From Noviherbaspirillum autotrophicum (lineage in GTDB: Bacteria; Pseudomonadota; Gammaproteobacteria; Burkholderiales; Burkholderiaceae_D), in the NCBI RefSeq assembly GCF_000818395.1, contig NZ_JWJG01000028.1:3913051-3977050 (forward strand): 64,000 nucleotides of DNA. The letters are read 5' to 3'. A program made the position numbers and the translations under genes. Of the stretch, positions 44,691-53,907 are shown one piece after another. Position 1 is the first letter of the stretch; each line of letters begins with the position of its first letter. The notes below the pieces were generated by a model. The model was given only the letters and a program-made list of their open reading frames with translations. It had not been told where the DNA came from and did no database searches.

Positions 44691-44719
44691 CTATCTTCCT
44701 CGGCACGACGACATTGGCA

Positions 44720-45415
44720 TCAAAGCTTGCCCGCCTTTTTCAAGCGATACGTCAGCCCCTCCACGATGTCCTTGTATCCGTGTTTCTGGGCAAAGTCGAT
44801 CGCGGTCATGCCCAATTCGTTTTTGAGCGTCGCATCTGCGCCTTCATCAAGCAACAGCTTCACCGTATAAATATGCCCGCCTCTTGCCGCCATCATGATC
44901 GGAGTGGTCTTGTTGGGCGATTCGGCGTCGATATAAGCGGACTTGTCGAGCAATAGCTGCACGATATCGTTGCTGCCGATGGCGGCGGCATAATGCAGAG
45001 GTGCCCACCCCGGTCGATTAACCTCGGCCCCTTTGCGCAGCAGGGCTTCGACTGCAGCCTTGTTCCCCTTGTAGCAGGCGATCATCAGCGCATTGTCGCC
45101 ATTGCGCGACTTGGCTTCGATGTCGATTCCTTCGGCATTCAGCAACACCATGAACACCTTCATCGCCTCTTCCCGCAGCGCCAGAATCAATCCCGTGTCA
45201 TTGCGCTCGGCTTCAATCAGGTTGGCGTCGAGTCCGCGTGCCAGGAGCGCTTTGACAGCCTGCGCGTTGTCATTCTTCACCGCCAGGAAAAAATCCTCGT
45301 AAGCACCGGCAAATACCAGTGGCGGCAAACACGCAAGCATTGCTGCACCCAGCACGGCGCGCCGCGAAAGCGGCATGCGCCGTCGATGTCCTTTCTCTTG
45401 AACAGCTTCGGCCAT
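44720..45415 (-). CDS. exported ankyrin-repeat protein
   Basis: The 231-residue protein starts with an R-R-R-M-P-L-S-R-R-A-V-L-G segment and a hydrophobic core ending P-L-V-F-A, which looks like a twin-arginine or Sec signal. Four to five ankyrin repeats follow (G-D-N-A-L-M-I-A-C-Y-K-G-N, W-A-P-L-H-Y-A-A, T-T-P-I-M-M-A-A-R-G-G-H). It should bind another protein in the periplasm. It starts 5 bases after the tatD stop, so it is probably cotranscribed with tatD rather than with the T6SS genes. An ATG at 45376 is an alternative start nearer the signal. Confidence 0.85.
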   Translation of the reverse strand: MAEAVQEKGHRRRMPLSRRAVLGAAMLACLPPLVFAGAYEDFFLAVKNDNAQAVKALLARGLDANLIEAERNDTGLILALREEAMKVFMVLLNAEGIDIEAKSRNGDNALMIACYKGNKAAVEALLRKGAEVNRPGWAPLHYAAAIGSNDIVQLLLDKSAYIDAESPNKTTPIMMAARGGHIYTVKLLLDEGADATLKNELGMTAIDFAQKHGYKDIVEGLTYRLKKAGKL

Positions 45416-45420
45416 ACGGT

Positions 45421-46200
45421 TCAGCGCGCGATCTTGAACAGGTTGAAGAAGTTATCCGTCGTTTGCTGCGCCACCTGTTCGAGCGGAACCTGTTTCAGCG
45501 ACGCCAGGAACTCCGCCACATGCCGCACCAATCCCGGCTCATTCATTTTTCCCCGGAACGGCACCGGCGCCAGGTAAGGCGAGTCGGTTTCGATCAGCAT
45601 GCGTTCGAGCGGCACGGCGCGCGCGACTTCATGCAATTCCTTCGCGTTCTTGAAAGTGACGATGCCGGAAAACGAGATGTAAAAACCCATCTCCATCGCC
45701 GCCTCGGCCACCGCGAGCGACTCGGTAAAACAATGCATCACCCCGCCGGCACCGCCCGCATTTGGGCCCGCCCCCTCTTCCCGCATGATACGGATAGTAT
45801 CGTCCGATGCCGAGCGGGTATGGATAATCAGCGGCTTGCCGGTTTCGCGCGATGCGCGGATATGGTTGCGAAAACGTGCGCGCTGCCATTCCAGGTCGCC
45901 TTCCAGCCGGTAGTAATCGAGGCCGGTTTCGCCAATCGCGACGATTTTCGGATGCTTCGACAGCCGCACCAGTTCTTCGACAGTCGGCTCCGGCGTTTCC
46001 TCATAATCGGGATGGACGCCGACGGAGGCATAGATATTCGGATATTTTTCTGCAAGAGCGAGCACGCGCGGAAAATCCGGCAGATCAACCGAGACGCATA
46101 GCGCATGGCTGACTTGGTTGTCGACCATCTTGCTAAAAATCTCTGGCAGACGGGCCGCCAGATCGGGAAAGTCGATGTGACAATGGGAATCGATAAACAT
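45421..46200 (-). CDS. tatD: TatD-family metal-dependent deoxyribonuclease
   Basis: The 259-residue TIM-barrel hydrolase has the N-terminal metal motif F-I-D-S-H-C-H-I-D. It also has S-V-G-V-H-P-D, I-G-E-T-G-L-D-Y-Y, P-L-I-I-H-T-R and I-E-T-D-S-P-Y-L. TatD proteins are Mg-dependent 3'-5' DNases or related hydrolases in DNA repair. The ATG at 46200 begins at the conserved motif, with AGGCGG upstream. Confidence 0.92.
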   Translation of the reverse strand: MFIDSHCHIDFPDLAARLPEIFSKMVDNQVSHALCVSVDLPDFPRVLALAEKYPNIYASVGVHPDYEETPEPTVEELVRLSKHPKIVAIGETGLDYYRLEGDLEWQRARFRNHIRASRETGKPLIIHTRSASDDTIRIMREEGAGPNAGGAGGVMHCFTESLAVAEAAMEMGFYISFSGIVTFKNAKELHEVARAVPLERMLIETDSPYLAPVPFRGKMNEPGLVRHVAEFLASLKQVPLEQVAQQTTDNFFNLFKIAR

Positions 46201-46255
46201 GCCGCCTATTTTACGACGGTCCACGATGTCGGGCCTAGCGGGGACGTTATTTCTC

Positions 46256-46753
46256 TCAGGCTACACGCTTGCCGACAATAATCAGGTCGCGTTCTATGCC
46301 ATCCAGTGTCGCCACGCGCGGCATATGCGCCCATCGGTCGAAGCCGAACACCTCGAACAGCTTCAGGCTGGGCGTGTTGTGGCCGAAAATAAAGCCCAGC
46401 AGCGTATGCACGCCGATCTCGGGCGCAAAGTCGATGGCTTGCTGCAAAAAGTACCGTCCCAGCCCCTTGCCGCGCGCATCCTCATGCAGATAGATCGACA
46501 GTTCCGCCGTTCCGGAATAGGCGGGGCGCCCGTAAAAATTCGAGTACGACAGCCAGCCGATCACCCGCCCCTCTTCTTCGGCCACCCACAACGGACGCTT
46601 GTCCGGCGTATGGTCGGCGAACCACTTGTGGCGCGACTCGACCGTGACCGGCTCGGTATCGGCGGTCACTTGGCGCGATGGAACGGTGCTGTTGTAGATG
46701 GCGACGATGGCGGGCAGGTCGTCGAAACGGGCTGTGCGGTGCGAAAACGGCAT
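46256..46753 (-). CDS. GNAT acetyltransferase (phosphinothricin-type)
   Basis: The 165-residue protein begins R-T-A-R-F-D-D-L-P-A-I-V-A-I-Y-N-S-T-V and has the acetyl-CoA motif A-R-G-K-G-L-G-R-Y near 97. It ends with F-E-V-F-G-F-D-R-W. It resembles Pat/YncA acetyltransferases acting on small amines or amino-acid analogues. The start at 46753 is preferred over one 11 codons upstream because the family begins there. It ends 55 bases before the tatD start. Confidence 0.85.
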   Translation of the reverse strand: MPFSHRTARFDDLPAIVAIYNSTVPSRQVTADTEPVTVESRHKWFADHTPDKRPLWVAEEEGRVIGWLSYSNFYGRPAYSGTAELSIYLHEDARGKGLGRYFLQQAIDFAPEIGVHTLLGFIFGHNTPSLKLFEVFGFDRWAHMPRVATLDGIERDLIIVGKRVA

Positions 46754-46766
46754 GGCGGTAGTGTAG

Positions 46767-47159
46767 TTACAGGGTATGCGTGGCACGCGAGGAACGCAGC
46801 GCCGCGCCGAGCAGCTCCTCTATGCGCGCCTTGACGCGCTGGCCGCTTTCATCGGCAGAAAACTGCACGCCGACGCCTTGCGCCTTGTTGTTGTTCGCGC
46901 CAGGCGGCGTAACCCAGGCGATCTTGCCGGCGATCGGATACTTGGTCGGGTCGTCCATCAAGGTCAGGATCAGGTAGATTTCATCGCCGATCTTGTAGCG
47001 CTTGTTGGTCGGTACAAAAATCCCGCCATTGGCCAGGAAGGGCATGTAGGCTGCGTACAGGGCAGCTTTTTCCTTGATCGGCAACGATAGTACAGAGGGA
47101 CGGGCCACCGCCGGATTGGCACCGGGTGCGGTTGCGGGATTTGCTGTAGGTTCGGCCAT
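46767..47159 (-). CDS. pilZ: PilZ-domain protein (PilZ-like)
   Basis: The 130-residue protein has a Pro/Ala-rich lead, then a PilZ fold with N-G-G-I-F-V-P-T, Y-P-I-A-G-K-I-A-W-V-T-P-P and G-V-G-V-Q-F. The RxxxR c-di-GMP motif is absent, as in the type IV pilus protein PilZ, which works through PilB/FimX. Its place right after holB matches the common holB-pilZ arrangement. AAAGGA lies upstream of the ATG at 47159. Confidence 0.88.
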   Translation of the reverse strand: MAEPTANPATAPGANPAVARPSVLSLPIKEKAALYAAYMPFLANGGIFVPTNKRYKIGDEIYLILTLMDDPTKYPIAGKIAWVTPPGANNNKAQGVGVQFSADESGQRVKARIEELLGAALRSSRATHTL

Positions 47160-47169
47160 GACTGTCCTT

Positions 47170-48216
47170 TCACGCTCGCGCGGCAAAAAGAGTGGAATAA
47201 CTGAGCAGCATGTCTTCAATGAACAGGCGGGCCGACAACGGGTGTTCGGCGACTGCGCGGCGCTCATTCAAGAATTTCAGCGCACGCAGCAGTCCAGCCA
47301 CGTCGGCCTGCCCGGCCAAAGCCGCCAGTTCTTTCTGGTAGCGCGGATAATACCGGATTCTGCCGGAAAGCTTGAGCGAAAACACATCATACAACCAGCG
47401 CTGCAACCATCCGACCAGCTCGGTCACCGGCACTTTCTGCAGCCGCTCCGCGCCCTTCAATGCGCCATCGACGCCCGGTTTGGCCAGCAGTTGCAGGAAC
47501 TCGTCCATTATTTCACGCGAGCCCGATTCCGCAGCGGCATGCGCGGCAAGCGGCGCGCCGCCCTGCTCCGCCAGCCAGACATCGCCATCCTTCACGCCCT
47601 GTTCTTGCAGCCAGGCCAGCGCCTGCTCGGCTGAAGGCAGCGCGAGGGCGAACTTGCGGCAACGCGACAGAATGGTCGGCAGCAGGCGCTCCAGGCTATT
47701 CGACACCAGCAGGAACATGGTGTGCGGCGGCGGCTCCTCCAGCGTCTTGAGCAATGCGTTGGCCGCTGCCGTATTGAGCGCCTCGGCCGGATACAACAGC
47801 ACCACCCGCATGCCCTGGCGATGGGTCGATATGTTCATGAAATCGGCCAGCGCACGAATCTGGTCGATCTTGATTTCCTTGGATGGCGTCTTGCTCGCCT
47901 TGCCGGATTTTTTACCCTCGCCCGCCTCGGCGCCGTCTTCGGCCTCGCTGGCCTCATCCTCCAGCGCCTCGGGGCGCACGCGACGGTAGTCGGGATGGTT
48001 GTACTGGCTGAACCAGCCGCAGGAATCGCAGGCGCCGCAGGCGTGGCCGTCCGGTCGTGGCGACTGGCAGAGCAGCGACTGCGCGAATCGCTCGGCGAAC
48101 GCCGTCTTTCCTATGCCCTCGGGTCCGTGGAACAGGATGGCGTGCGGCAGCCGCTGCTTTAACTGCTGCAGTTGCTGCCAGGGCGCGCTTTGCCAGGGAT
48201 ACAGGGCGTCGGTCAT
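47170..48216 (-). CDS. holB: DNA polymerase III delta-prime subunit
   Basis: The 348-residue clamp-loader subunit has the P-loop-like F-H-G-P-E-G-I-G-K-T near 36 and a zinc-type cysteine cluster C-G-A-C-D-S-C-G-W near 60. A sensor-type L-L-K-T-L-E-E-P-P follows. An acidic, then lysine-rich low-complexity insert (about residues 83-113) separates the zinc module from the rest of the ATPase-like domain. It starts 13 bases after tmk ends and is followed by pilZ. Confidence 0.92.
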   Translation of the reverse strand: MTDALYPWQSAPWQQLQQLKQRLPHAILFHGPEGIGKTAFAERFAQSLLCQSPRPDGHACGACDSCGWFSQYNHPDYRRVRPEALEDEASEAEDGAEAGEGKKSGKASKTPSKEIKIDQIRALADFMNISTHRQGMRVVLLYPAEALNTAAANALLKTLEEPPPHTMFLLVSNSLERLLPTILSRCRKFALALPSAEQALAWLQEQGVKDGDVWLAEQGGAPLAAHAAAESGSREIMDEFLQLLAKPGVDGALKGAERLQKVPVTELVGWLQRWLYDVFSLKLSGRIRYYPRYQKELAALAGQADVAGLLRALKFLNERRAVAEHPLSARLFIEDMLLSYSTLFAARA

Positions 48217-48229
48217 GTGCTTTTCAATC

Positions 48230-48835
48230 TCAAATGCCGCGGACGAGACTGGCGAGTTCTTCTTGAATCACCGGAATGCTGCGGGTCGAGTCGATGACGC
48301 GGAAGCGGCCGGGAAATTCGGCAGCACGGCGCAGGTATTCGCGCCGGGTAGCGTCGAAAAAATCCGCCTTTTCCTGTTCGAACTTGTCGAGCTCGCGTGT
48401 CGCGTCCAGGCGGGCCCGGGCAACTTCCAGCGGCACATCGAACAGCAGCGTCAAGTCCGGCTGCAGGTTCGGATGCACCCACTGTTCAAGCGCCGTCAGC
48501 TTGTCAATCGCCAGCTTCCGCCCCCCGCCCTGATAGGCGAACGTCGCGTCGGTGAAGCGGTCGGATATGACCCAGTCGCCGCGCGCCAGCGCCGGCTCGA
48601 TCACTTGGGCCAGATGTTCTCGGCGCGCCGCGAACATGAGCAGCGCCTCCGTTTCAAGATGCATTTTTTCGTGCAGCAGCAGGTCGCGCAGCTTTTCCCC
48701 CAGCGGCGTGCCACCCGGTTCGCGCGTCACCACCACGCGTTTTCCCTGCGCCTTCAGCAGGTCGGCCACGAATGCGATGTGGGTCGACTTGCCTGCGCCG
48801 TCGATGCCTTCGAAAGTGATAAATTTGCCAACCAT
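48230..48835 (-). CDS. tmk: thymidylate kinase
   Basis: The 201-residue protein has the P-loop [11 protein letters not shown] at 8-18, the D-R-F motif (S-D-R-F-T-D-A) near 95 and the Y-Q-G-G-G-R LID start. It phosphorylates dTMP to dTDP. It is in the usual mltG-tmk-holB order, 34 bases after mltG. Confidence 0.96.
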   Translation of the reverse strand: MVGKFITFEGIDGAGKSTHIAFVADLLKAQGKRVVVTREPGGTPLGEKLRDLLLHEKMHLETEALLMFAARREHLAQVIEPALARGDWVISDRFTDATFAYQGGGRKLAIDKLTALEQWVHPNLQPDLTLLFDVPLEVARARLDATRELDKFEQEKADFFDATRREYLRRAAEFPGRFRVIDSTRSIPVIQEELASLVRGI

Positions 48836-48869
48836 TATCGATCTTGTTCTAATTTTTTGATACCCGGCA

Positions 48870-49853
48870 TTATCGCTGGTATTTGTTCACTGCGCGGTTG
48901 TGATCGTTCAGGTTGTTATTGAATTCGCTGGTGCCATTGCCGCGCGAGACAAAATACAGCACGTCGGATTTGGCCGGGTTGAGTGCGGCCATCAGCGACG
49001 CGGACCCCGGCAGGGCGATCGGCGTCGGTGGCAGGCCCGGCCGGGTATAAGTATTGTACGGCGTATCCGTGGTCAGGTCGCGCTTGCGGATATTTCCCTT
49101 GAACTTGTCTCCCATGCCGTAGATGACGGTCGGATCGGTCTGCAGCAGCATGCCGTGCTTCAGGCGATTGACGAAAACGGCTGCCACCATATCGCGCTCG
49201 GACGACACCCCGGTTTCCTTTTCAACGATCGACGCCATGATCAGCGCCTCATACGGCGACTTGTACGGCACCGACGGATCGCGCCTGGCCCATTCGTCGT
49301 TCAGCCGCTTGAGCATCAGCGCATGCGCCTGCTTGTAGATCTGCAGGTCACTTGCGCCCTTGGCAAACAGATAAGTATCAGGAAAAAACAGCCCTTCCGG
49401 CGCCTTGAAGTCGCTGGTGATTTTTTCCAGCACTTCCTTGTCGGACAAGCCGGCCGTATCGTGCTTCAAGGCTGGATGCGCAGCGACCGCCTGCCGCATC
49501 TGCCTGAAGGTCCAGCCTTCGATAATGGACAGCGACTCTTGCGCGAACTCGCCGCGCGTGAGCTGGTTGATGAGCGCCAGCGGCGTGGTTCCCGGTTTTA
49601 GCTCGTAATTGCCGACTTTGAGCTTCCCGCCCTTGCCGGTGAGCCGGGCCAGAATTTCCAGCAGCCCGGGATTGACCGGGATGCCTGCCGCGGCGATCTG
49701 CTCGGTGCTGCTTCGTACACCGCTGCCGGCCTTGATCGAGAAGTCGATCGGCGCATGGGCACTATCGATGATCGGCTGATGCGACCAGAATGCCATCACG
49801 GCAGCAAAGAACAGCGCAACGGCGACTATACTGATAAGAAATTTTTTTACCAA
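48870..49853 (-). CDS. mltG: endolytic murein transglycosylase MltG
   Basis: The 327-residue protein has one N-terminal membrane helix (about 4-22), a LysM-like region, and the YceG catalytic motif [11 protein letters not shown] with the active glutamate. It ends with the S-R-G-N-G-T-S-E-F segment of the family. It cleaves nascent peptidoglycan to terminate strands. It is divergent from ygfZ. Confidence 0.94.
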   Translation of the reverse strand: MVKKFLISIVAVALFFAAVMAFWSHQPIIDSAHAPIDFSIKAGSGVRSSTEQIAAAGIPVNPGLLEILARLTGKGGKLKVGNYELKPGTTPLALINQLTRGEFAQESLSIIEGWTFRQMRQAVAAHPALKHDTAGLSDKEVLEKITSDFKAPEGLFFPDTYLFAKGASDLQIYKQAHALMLKRLNDEWARRDPSVPYKSPYEALIMASIVEKETGVSSERDMVAAVFVNRLKHGMLLQTDPTVIYGMGDKFKGNIRKRDLTTDTPYNTYTRPGLPPTPIALPGSASLMAALNPAKSDVLYFVSRGNGTSEFNNNLNDHNRAVNKYQR

Positions 49854-49926
49854 AACAATGCCTTACATAAATAACAATCGCGCCCGGCATGCCATGTGTA
49901 GGCGGACGCGTTTTTTAAGACGTCAC

Positions 49927-49932
49927 TATAAT
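49927..49932 (+). promoter_or_regulatory. consensus -10 box upstream of ygfZ
   Basis: An exact TATAAT lies 39 bases before the ygfZ ATG, in the 117-base gap to mltG. No recognisable -35 sits at the normal distance, so this is a tentative promoter. Confidence 0.4.
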
Positions 49933-49970
49933 CAAGCCATCCCGATATTGGCTATAAATTCCTGATACCT

Positions 49971-51032
49971 ATGACTGAAATGATGAACGCATGGTTGCAG
50001 TTTTTGGCGACACAAGGTGCACAGGTCGACGCCGCCACGCAGCGGGTGACCGGATTTTCCCAGACGCTGACCCAGGACCAGCTCGAGCAAGGCTTCGTCG
50101 CCCCGTTGACGGAGCTCGGCCTGATCGCGGTCACGGGCGAAGACGGGCCGCATTTTCTGCATAACCAGTTGACCAACGATGTCGAGCATCTGGGACAGGC
50201 GGATGCGCGCCTGGCCGGTTACTGTTCGCCGAAAGGCCGCCTGCTCGCCACCTTCCTGATCTGGAAGACCGGGGATTCCGTCATGCTGCAACTGCCGCGG
50301 CAAATCCAGGCCGCCGTGCAAAAGCGCCTGCAGATGTTTGTGCTGCGCGCCAAGGCCAAGCTACTCGACGCGACAGACAGCCATATCGTGCTCGGCCTGG
50401 GCGGGCGCGCCGCAGGCGACGTGCTGCTGAAAAGGTTTTCGCAGCTACCGGATGTGCCTTACTCGAAAATTGACGGCGAAGCCGGTACGCTGATCCGCGT
50501 GGCTGACGCGTTCGGCGCGCCGCGCTATCAATGGATCGTTACGCTCGACACCGCCCGGCAGGCATGGAATGACCTTACCGCGGCGCTTCCGCCGGCTGAC
50601 GCCCGGGCATGGCATCTGGGCGACATTCGCGCAGGCATTCCCCAGGTGACGCTGGCGACGCAGGAGCAATTCGTGCCGCAAATGATCAATTTTGAATTAA
50701 TCGGTGGCGTCAATTTCAAGAAAGGCTGCTACCCCGGCCAGGAGATCGTGGCGCGCAGCCAGTATCTCGGAAAACTGAAGCGCCGGATGGCGCTCGCGTC
50801 GGTCGATGTCGCGGACGCGGCAGCCGGCATGGAAGTTTTTTCCGCGGCCGACCCGGATCAGCCTTGCGGCATGGTGGTCAATGCAGAGCGCAATCTGCAA
50901 GGCGGATCCGATTGCCTGGTGGAGCTCAAGACCGCTGCCGTCGAGGCGGGGACGGTGCATCTGGGATCGGCTGGCGGCGCGACGCTTGCAATTCAAGCCT
51001 TGCCCTACCCGATTCCCGATACGAGCACGTAA
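49971..51032 (+). CDS. ygfZ: folate-binding Fe-S maintenance protein YgfZ
   Basis: The 353-residue GcvT-fold protein has the diagnostic K-G-C-Y-P-G-Q-E motif near 248. YgfZ uses tetrahydrofolate to maintain certain iron-sulfur enzymes such as MiaB. The ATG at 49971 is followed by a second ATG three codons on. It is separated by 9 bases from the DUF4936 gene, so the two are cotranscribed. Confidence 0.92.
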   Translation: MTEMMNAWLQFLATQGAQVDAATQRVTGFSQTLTQDQLEQGFVAPLTELGLIAVTGEDGPHFLHNQLTNDVEHLGQADARLAGYCSPKGRLLATFLIWKTGDSVMLQLPRQIQAAVQKRLQMFVLRAKAKLLDATDSHIVLGLGGRAAGDVLLKRFSQLPDVPYSKIDGEAGTLIRVADAFGAPRYQWIVTLDTARQAWNDLTAALPPADARAWHLGDIRAGIPQVTLATQEQFVPQMINFELIGGVNFKKGCYPGQEIVARSQYLGKLKRRMALASVDVADAAAGMEVFSAADPDQPCGMVVNAERNLQGGSDCLVELKTAAVEAGTVHLGSAGGATLAIQALPYPIPDTST

Positions 51033-51041
51033 ATCCTGCAG

Positions 51042-51329
51042 ATGGACTTGTACATCTACTATCGGGTGCGCAGCGAGCACGCCGATGCGCTGCGTGCGCA
51101 AGCGGCGGCCATGCAACGATGCCTTTCACAGGAATATGGTATCGTCACCGGACTCAAGCGGCGTCCCGAAGAAAGGGACGGACGGCAGACCTGGATGGAG
51201 ATCTATCAGGCAGTGCCGGACGGCTTCGCCGCGATCCTTGAGCGCGCAGCAGCGCAGGCAGGACTGGCCCGCTTGATCGATGGCCAGCGTAATACCGAAT
51301 ACTTTTTGGATGTTCCCACATGTGCTTGA
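51042..51329 (+). CDS. DUF4936 family protein
   Basis: The 95-residue protein begins M-D-L-Y-I-Y-Y-R-V and contains T-W-M-E-I-Y, a ferredoxin-like small-domain pattern matching DUF4936, a family I know from betaproteobacteria beside ygfZ. No function is established. It overlaps the start of the NRDE gene by 10 bases. Confidence 0.8.
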   Translation: MDLYIYYRVRSEHADALRAQAAAMQRCLSQEYGIVTGLKRRPEERDGRQTWMEIYQAVPDGFAAILERAAAQAGLARLIDGQRNTEYFLDVPTCA

Positions 51330-52045
51330 TCGTCTTCGCCTGGCAAGTAGTTCCGGGCATGCCATTGCTCGCCGCCGGCAACCGCGATGAATTTTACGAG
51401 CGGCCGGCCGCACCGGCCGGCTGGTGGAGCGATCATCCGCACGTCTATGCCGGGCGCGATCTGCAAGGCGGCGGCACATGGATGGGAGTGACGCGCAATG
51501 GGCGCTTCGCGGCCATCACCAACGTGCGAGCGCCGGACGAAAAGCGTTCCGACGCGCCGACGCGCGGCAGGCTGGTGGCCGATTACCTGAGCGGCGACGC
51601 TTCGCCGGAGCAATACATCGAACAAGTCGCCGAGCTGGCGCACCGCTATAACGGCTTCAACCTGCTGGTGGGGCATGCGGAAAAGATGATCTGGTTTTCC
51701 AACGCCGGCAAGGAAGATCCACGCAACGGCAAGCCGCTGGGGCCAGGCATCTACGGCTTGTCCAACGGCTTGCTCGATTCACCCTGGCCCAAGGTGGTAC
51801 GCACCAAGGCGCAATTTGGCAGCCTGCTGTGCCAGGGCGCGCCGGAAGACGCCTATTTCGAAATGCTGGCCGATACCGCGCGCGCACCGGATTGCCGACT
51901 GCCTCGCACGGGCGTCAGCCTGGAGTGGGAGCGTGTGCTGTCGGCGGTCTGCATCGACTCGCCCGAATACGGTACCCGCGTCTCGACCGTGGTCCGGCTC
52001 AACGCCGACAATACCGCGATCCTGCGCGAGCAGCCGATTCGCTAG
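51320..52045 (+). CDS. NRDE-family protein (TANGO2-like)
   Basis: The 241-residue protein begins M-C-L-I-V-F-A-W and has the family-naming N-R-D-E-F-Y-E-R motif near 21, then W-M-G-V-T-R-N-G-R-F-A. The N-terminal Cys2 is conserved, as in Ntn-hydrolase-like or TANGO2 proteins linked to haem or lipid handling in other organisms. The bacterial role is unclear. It is the third gene of the ygfZ operon and overlaps the convergent acetyltransferase by four bases. Confidence 0.88.
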   Translation: MCLIVFAWQVVPGMPLLAAGNRDEFYERPAAPAGWWSDHPHVYAGRDLQGGGTWMGVTRNGRFAAITNVRAPDEKRSDAPTRGRLVADYLSGDASPEQYIEQVAELAHRYNGFNLLVGHAEKMIWFSNAGKEDPRNGKPLGPGIYGLSNGLLDSPWPKVVRTKAQFGSLLCQGAPEDAYFEMLADTARAPDCRLPRTGVSLEWERVLSAVCIDSPEYGTRVSTVVRLNADNTAILREQPIR

Positions 52046-52479
52046 GGATATAGCGGGCCGAAGTCGCGCCGCATGCCGATGTGCGCAATGCCGGCTTCCA
52101 TGAATTCTTCGCCGACGCGCGCAAAGCCGAAGCGCCGGTAAAACGCTTCTGCATGCGTTTGCGCATTGAGCTGCACACAACGGTCGCCACGCTTTTGCGC
52201 CTCGTCCATGAGCGCTGTCAGGACAAGGCCGCCGATGCCTTGTCCGCGCACATTCTTGCGCACAGCCATGCGGCCGATATGGCCGTCCGGCAGAAGGCGG
52301 CCGGTGGCCACCGCCTGTCCCGCATCGTCATAGACCACCGCATGCACGCACGCGACGTCCATGTCGTCCCACTCGAGTTCGACGGGCACGTTCTGCTCGA
52401 GCACGAACACATCGTAACGTACCGCGCGCGCGTCGGCTTTCTGGCGCTCCCAGGCGCCAATCGTCAGACGGTAGTTCAT
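52042..52479 (-). CDS. GNAT acetyltransferase
   Basis: The 145-residue protein has R-Y-D-V-F-V-L-E-Q-N-V-P-V near the N-terminus and the acetyl-CoA loop R-M-A-V-R-K-N-V-R-G-Q-G-I-G-G. It ends with F-Y-R-R-F-G-F. It resembles ElaA/YitI-type GNAT enzymes with unknown substrates. The start at 52479 overlaps the end of the thioesterase gene (ATGA), so it is coupled to that gene. Confidence 0.85.
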   Translation of the reverse strand: MNYRLTIGAWERQKADARAVRYDVFVLEQNVPVELEWDDMDVACVHAVVYDDAGQAVATGRLLPDGHIGRMAVRKNVRGQGIGGLVLTALMDEAQKRGDRCVQLNAQTHAEAFYRRFGFARVGEEFMEAGIAHIGMRRDFGPLYP

Positions 52480-52913
52480 GATGCCGACGGCGCGACTTTC
52501 TCGAAACGCGCCAGCACTTCGCGCCACCGTTCCGGAATCGGAACGCCCTTGCGTACAGCCGTATCCGCATACACGTACACCAGCTCTCCCGAGATCAGAT
52601 GCTGGTCGCCGAGATGGATTTCCAGTACAAAACGCACCGACGTACGGCCTAGGCTGGCGCAGCGCACGCCGATGTCAAGCATATCGTCGAAGCGCGCAGG
52701 CGCTTGGTATTCGATGGTCGACTTGCGCGCAAACAGCTCGCGACCTTCCTGTGCCTGCTGCAACACGCTCGGCAAGCCTGTGGCACGCCAGTATTCGGTG
52801 AACGCCACGTCGAAATACGTCAGGTAATGCCCGTTGAACACGATGCCCTGCATATCGACTTCCGCCCAGCGCACCCGCAGGGAGTGAAAAAAGGAAAAAT
52901 CTTCGCGTGCCAT
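52476..52913 (-). CDS. acyl-CoA thioesterase (4-hydroxybenzoyl-CoA type hot-dog)
   Basis: The 145-residue hot-dog protein has the active-site signature V-R-W-A-E-V-D20-M-Q-G-I-V-F-N, where D20 is the catalytic acid, and Y-L-T-Y-F-D. The family hydrolyses short acyl- or aryl-CoA esters. It precedes and overlaps the acetyltransferase gene, and lies just before the lipid-catabolic cluster. Confidence 0.88.
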   Translation of the reverse strand: MAREDFSFFHSLRVRWAEVDMQGIVFNGHYLTYFDVAFTEYWRATGLPSVLQQAQEGRELFARKSTIEYQAPARFDDMLDIGVRCASLGRTSVRFVLEIHLGDQHLISGELVYVYADTAVRKGVPIPERWREVLARFEKVAPSAS

Positions 52914-52970
52914 GGTGAGTTGAATAACGTTCGACGGGCAATTATCTCCGATCCGGAAAAACGCCGCGCC

Positions 52971-53867
52971 TTATTCCGACAGGAAGCCGCGAATCAGGCG
53001 ATTGATGCGCTCGGGCTGCTCATGAACGACCCAGTGCGAACCTTCCGGTATGCGTTCCACCTTCAGGTCGTCGCTGAAGTCCTCCAGCCCGTCGGCCAGA
53101 GTCTTGGGCAGCGCGATATCGCTTTCGCCCCAGATCACGCGGGTCGGTACGCTTACCCGGAAATCATCAGGGTTGAGCTGCAGCTTGAGCGGGCCCGGAT
53201 GATCGTCGGTCGGCGGATGCAAGGGCGATGCGCGGTAGTAGTTGACGCCACCGGCGATGCCGCGCGACCAGCACTCATGATATTTCGCGCGCACGTCGCC
53301 AGCAAACCATGGCGTCGGCGTGCGTCCCATGCCGCTCAATATGCCTTCCATGAGCGCAAAGTCGTCCTTGGCCAGCGCCTGCTCCGATCCTTCCGCGCGC
53401 AGCCAGTTCATGTAGCCGCTGGCTTCCTTCTGCGCCGGATCGGTCGCCAGCGCCTTCATGAACAAATACGGATGCGGCGAATTGATGATAATGAGCTTGT
53501 GCAGCAATTGCGGCAGCGCGATCGCCAGATTCCAGGCAATCGCCCCGCCCCAGTCGTGCGCCACCAGCACGAATTTTTCGTAGCCGAGATGCGCGGCCAG
53601 CAAGCGCAGATCGTCGACAATGTGCCTGGCCTTGTAAGCGCCGACATCAGCTGGCATGTCGGACAGGTTAAAGCCACGCAAATCCGGCGCGACCGCGAAA
53701 TAATCGCGGCCGAACTCCTTGAGCTGCGCTTCCCATTCGTACCAGAATTCGGGAAAGCCATGCACGAACAGCAGCAGCGGCCTGCCTTTTTCACCGGCGC
53801 TCGCATAATGCAGGCGGATTCCGTTGGGCAGCGATGCATATTGCCCTGTCTGAATTGCGGTGTTCAT
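52971..53867 (-). CDS. alpha/beta hydrolase (epoxide hydrolase-like)
   Basis: The 298-residue protein has the oxyanion motif F-V-H-G-F-P-E-F-W-Y-E-W and the nucleophile elbow V-A-H-D-W-G-G-A with an aspartate, as in epoxide hydrolases and haloalkane dehalogenases. R-V-I-W-G-E-S-D and G-S-H-W-V-V provide the acid and histidine. It probably opens epoxides or hydrolyses esters. It is last in the minus-strand catabolic run, 40 bases after the SDR gene. Confidence 0.88.
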   Translation of the reverse strand: MNTAIQTGQYASLPNGIRLHYASAGEKGRPLLLFVHGFPEFWYEWEAQLKEFGRDYFAVAPDLRGFNLSDMPADVGAYKARHIVDDLRLLAAHLGYEKFVLVAHDWGGAIAWNLAIALPQLLHKLIIINSPHPYLFMKALATDPAQKEASGYMNWLRAEGSEQALAKDDFALMEGILSGMGRTPTPWFAGDVRAKYHECWSRGIAGGVNYYRASPLHPPTDDHPGPLKLQLNPDDFRVSVPTRVIWGESDIALPKTLADGLEDFSDDLKVERIPEGSHWVVHEQPERINRLIRGFLSE

Positions 53868-53907
53868 GTTTCTCCTTCCCTTTCCTGTCGAAGAAAACGC
53901 CGCCGGC

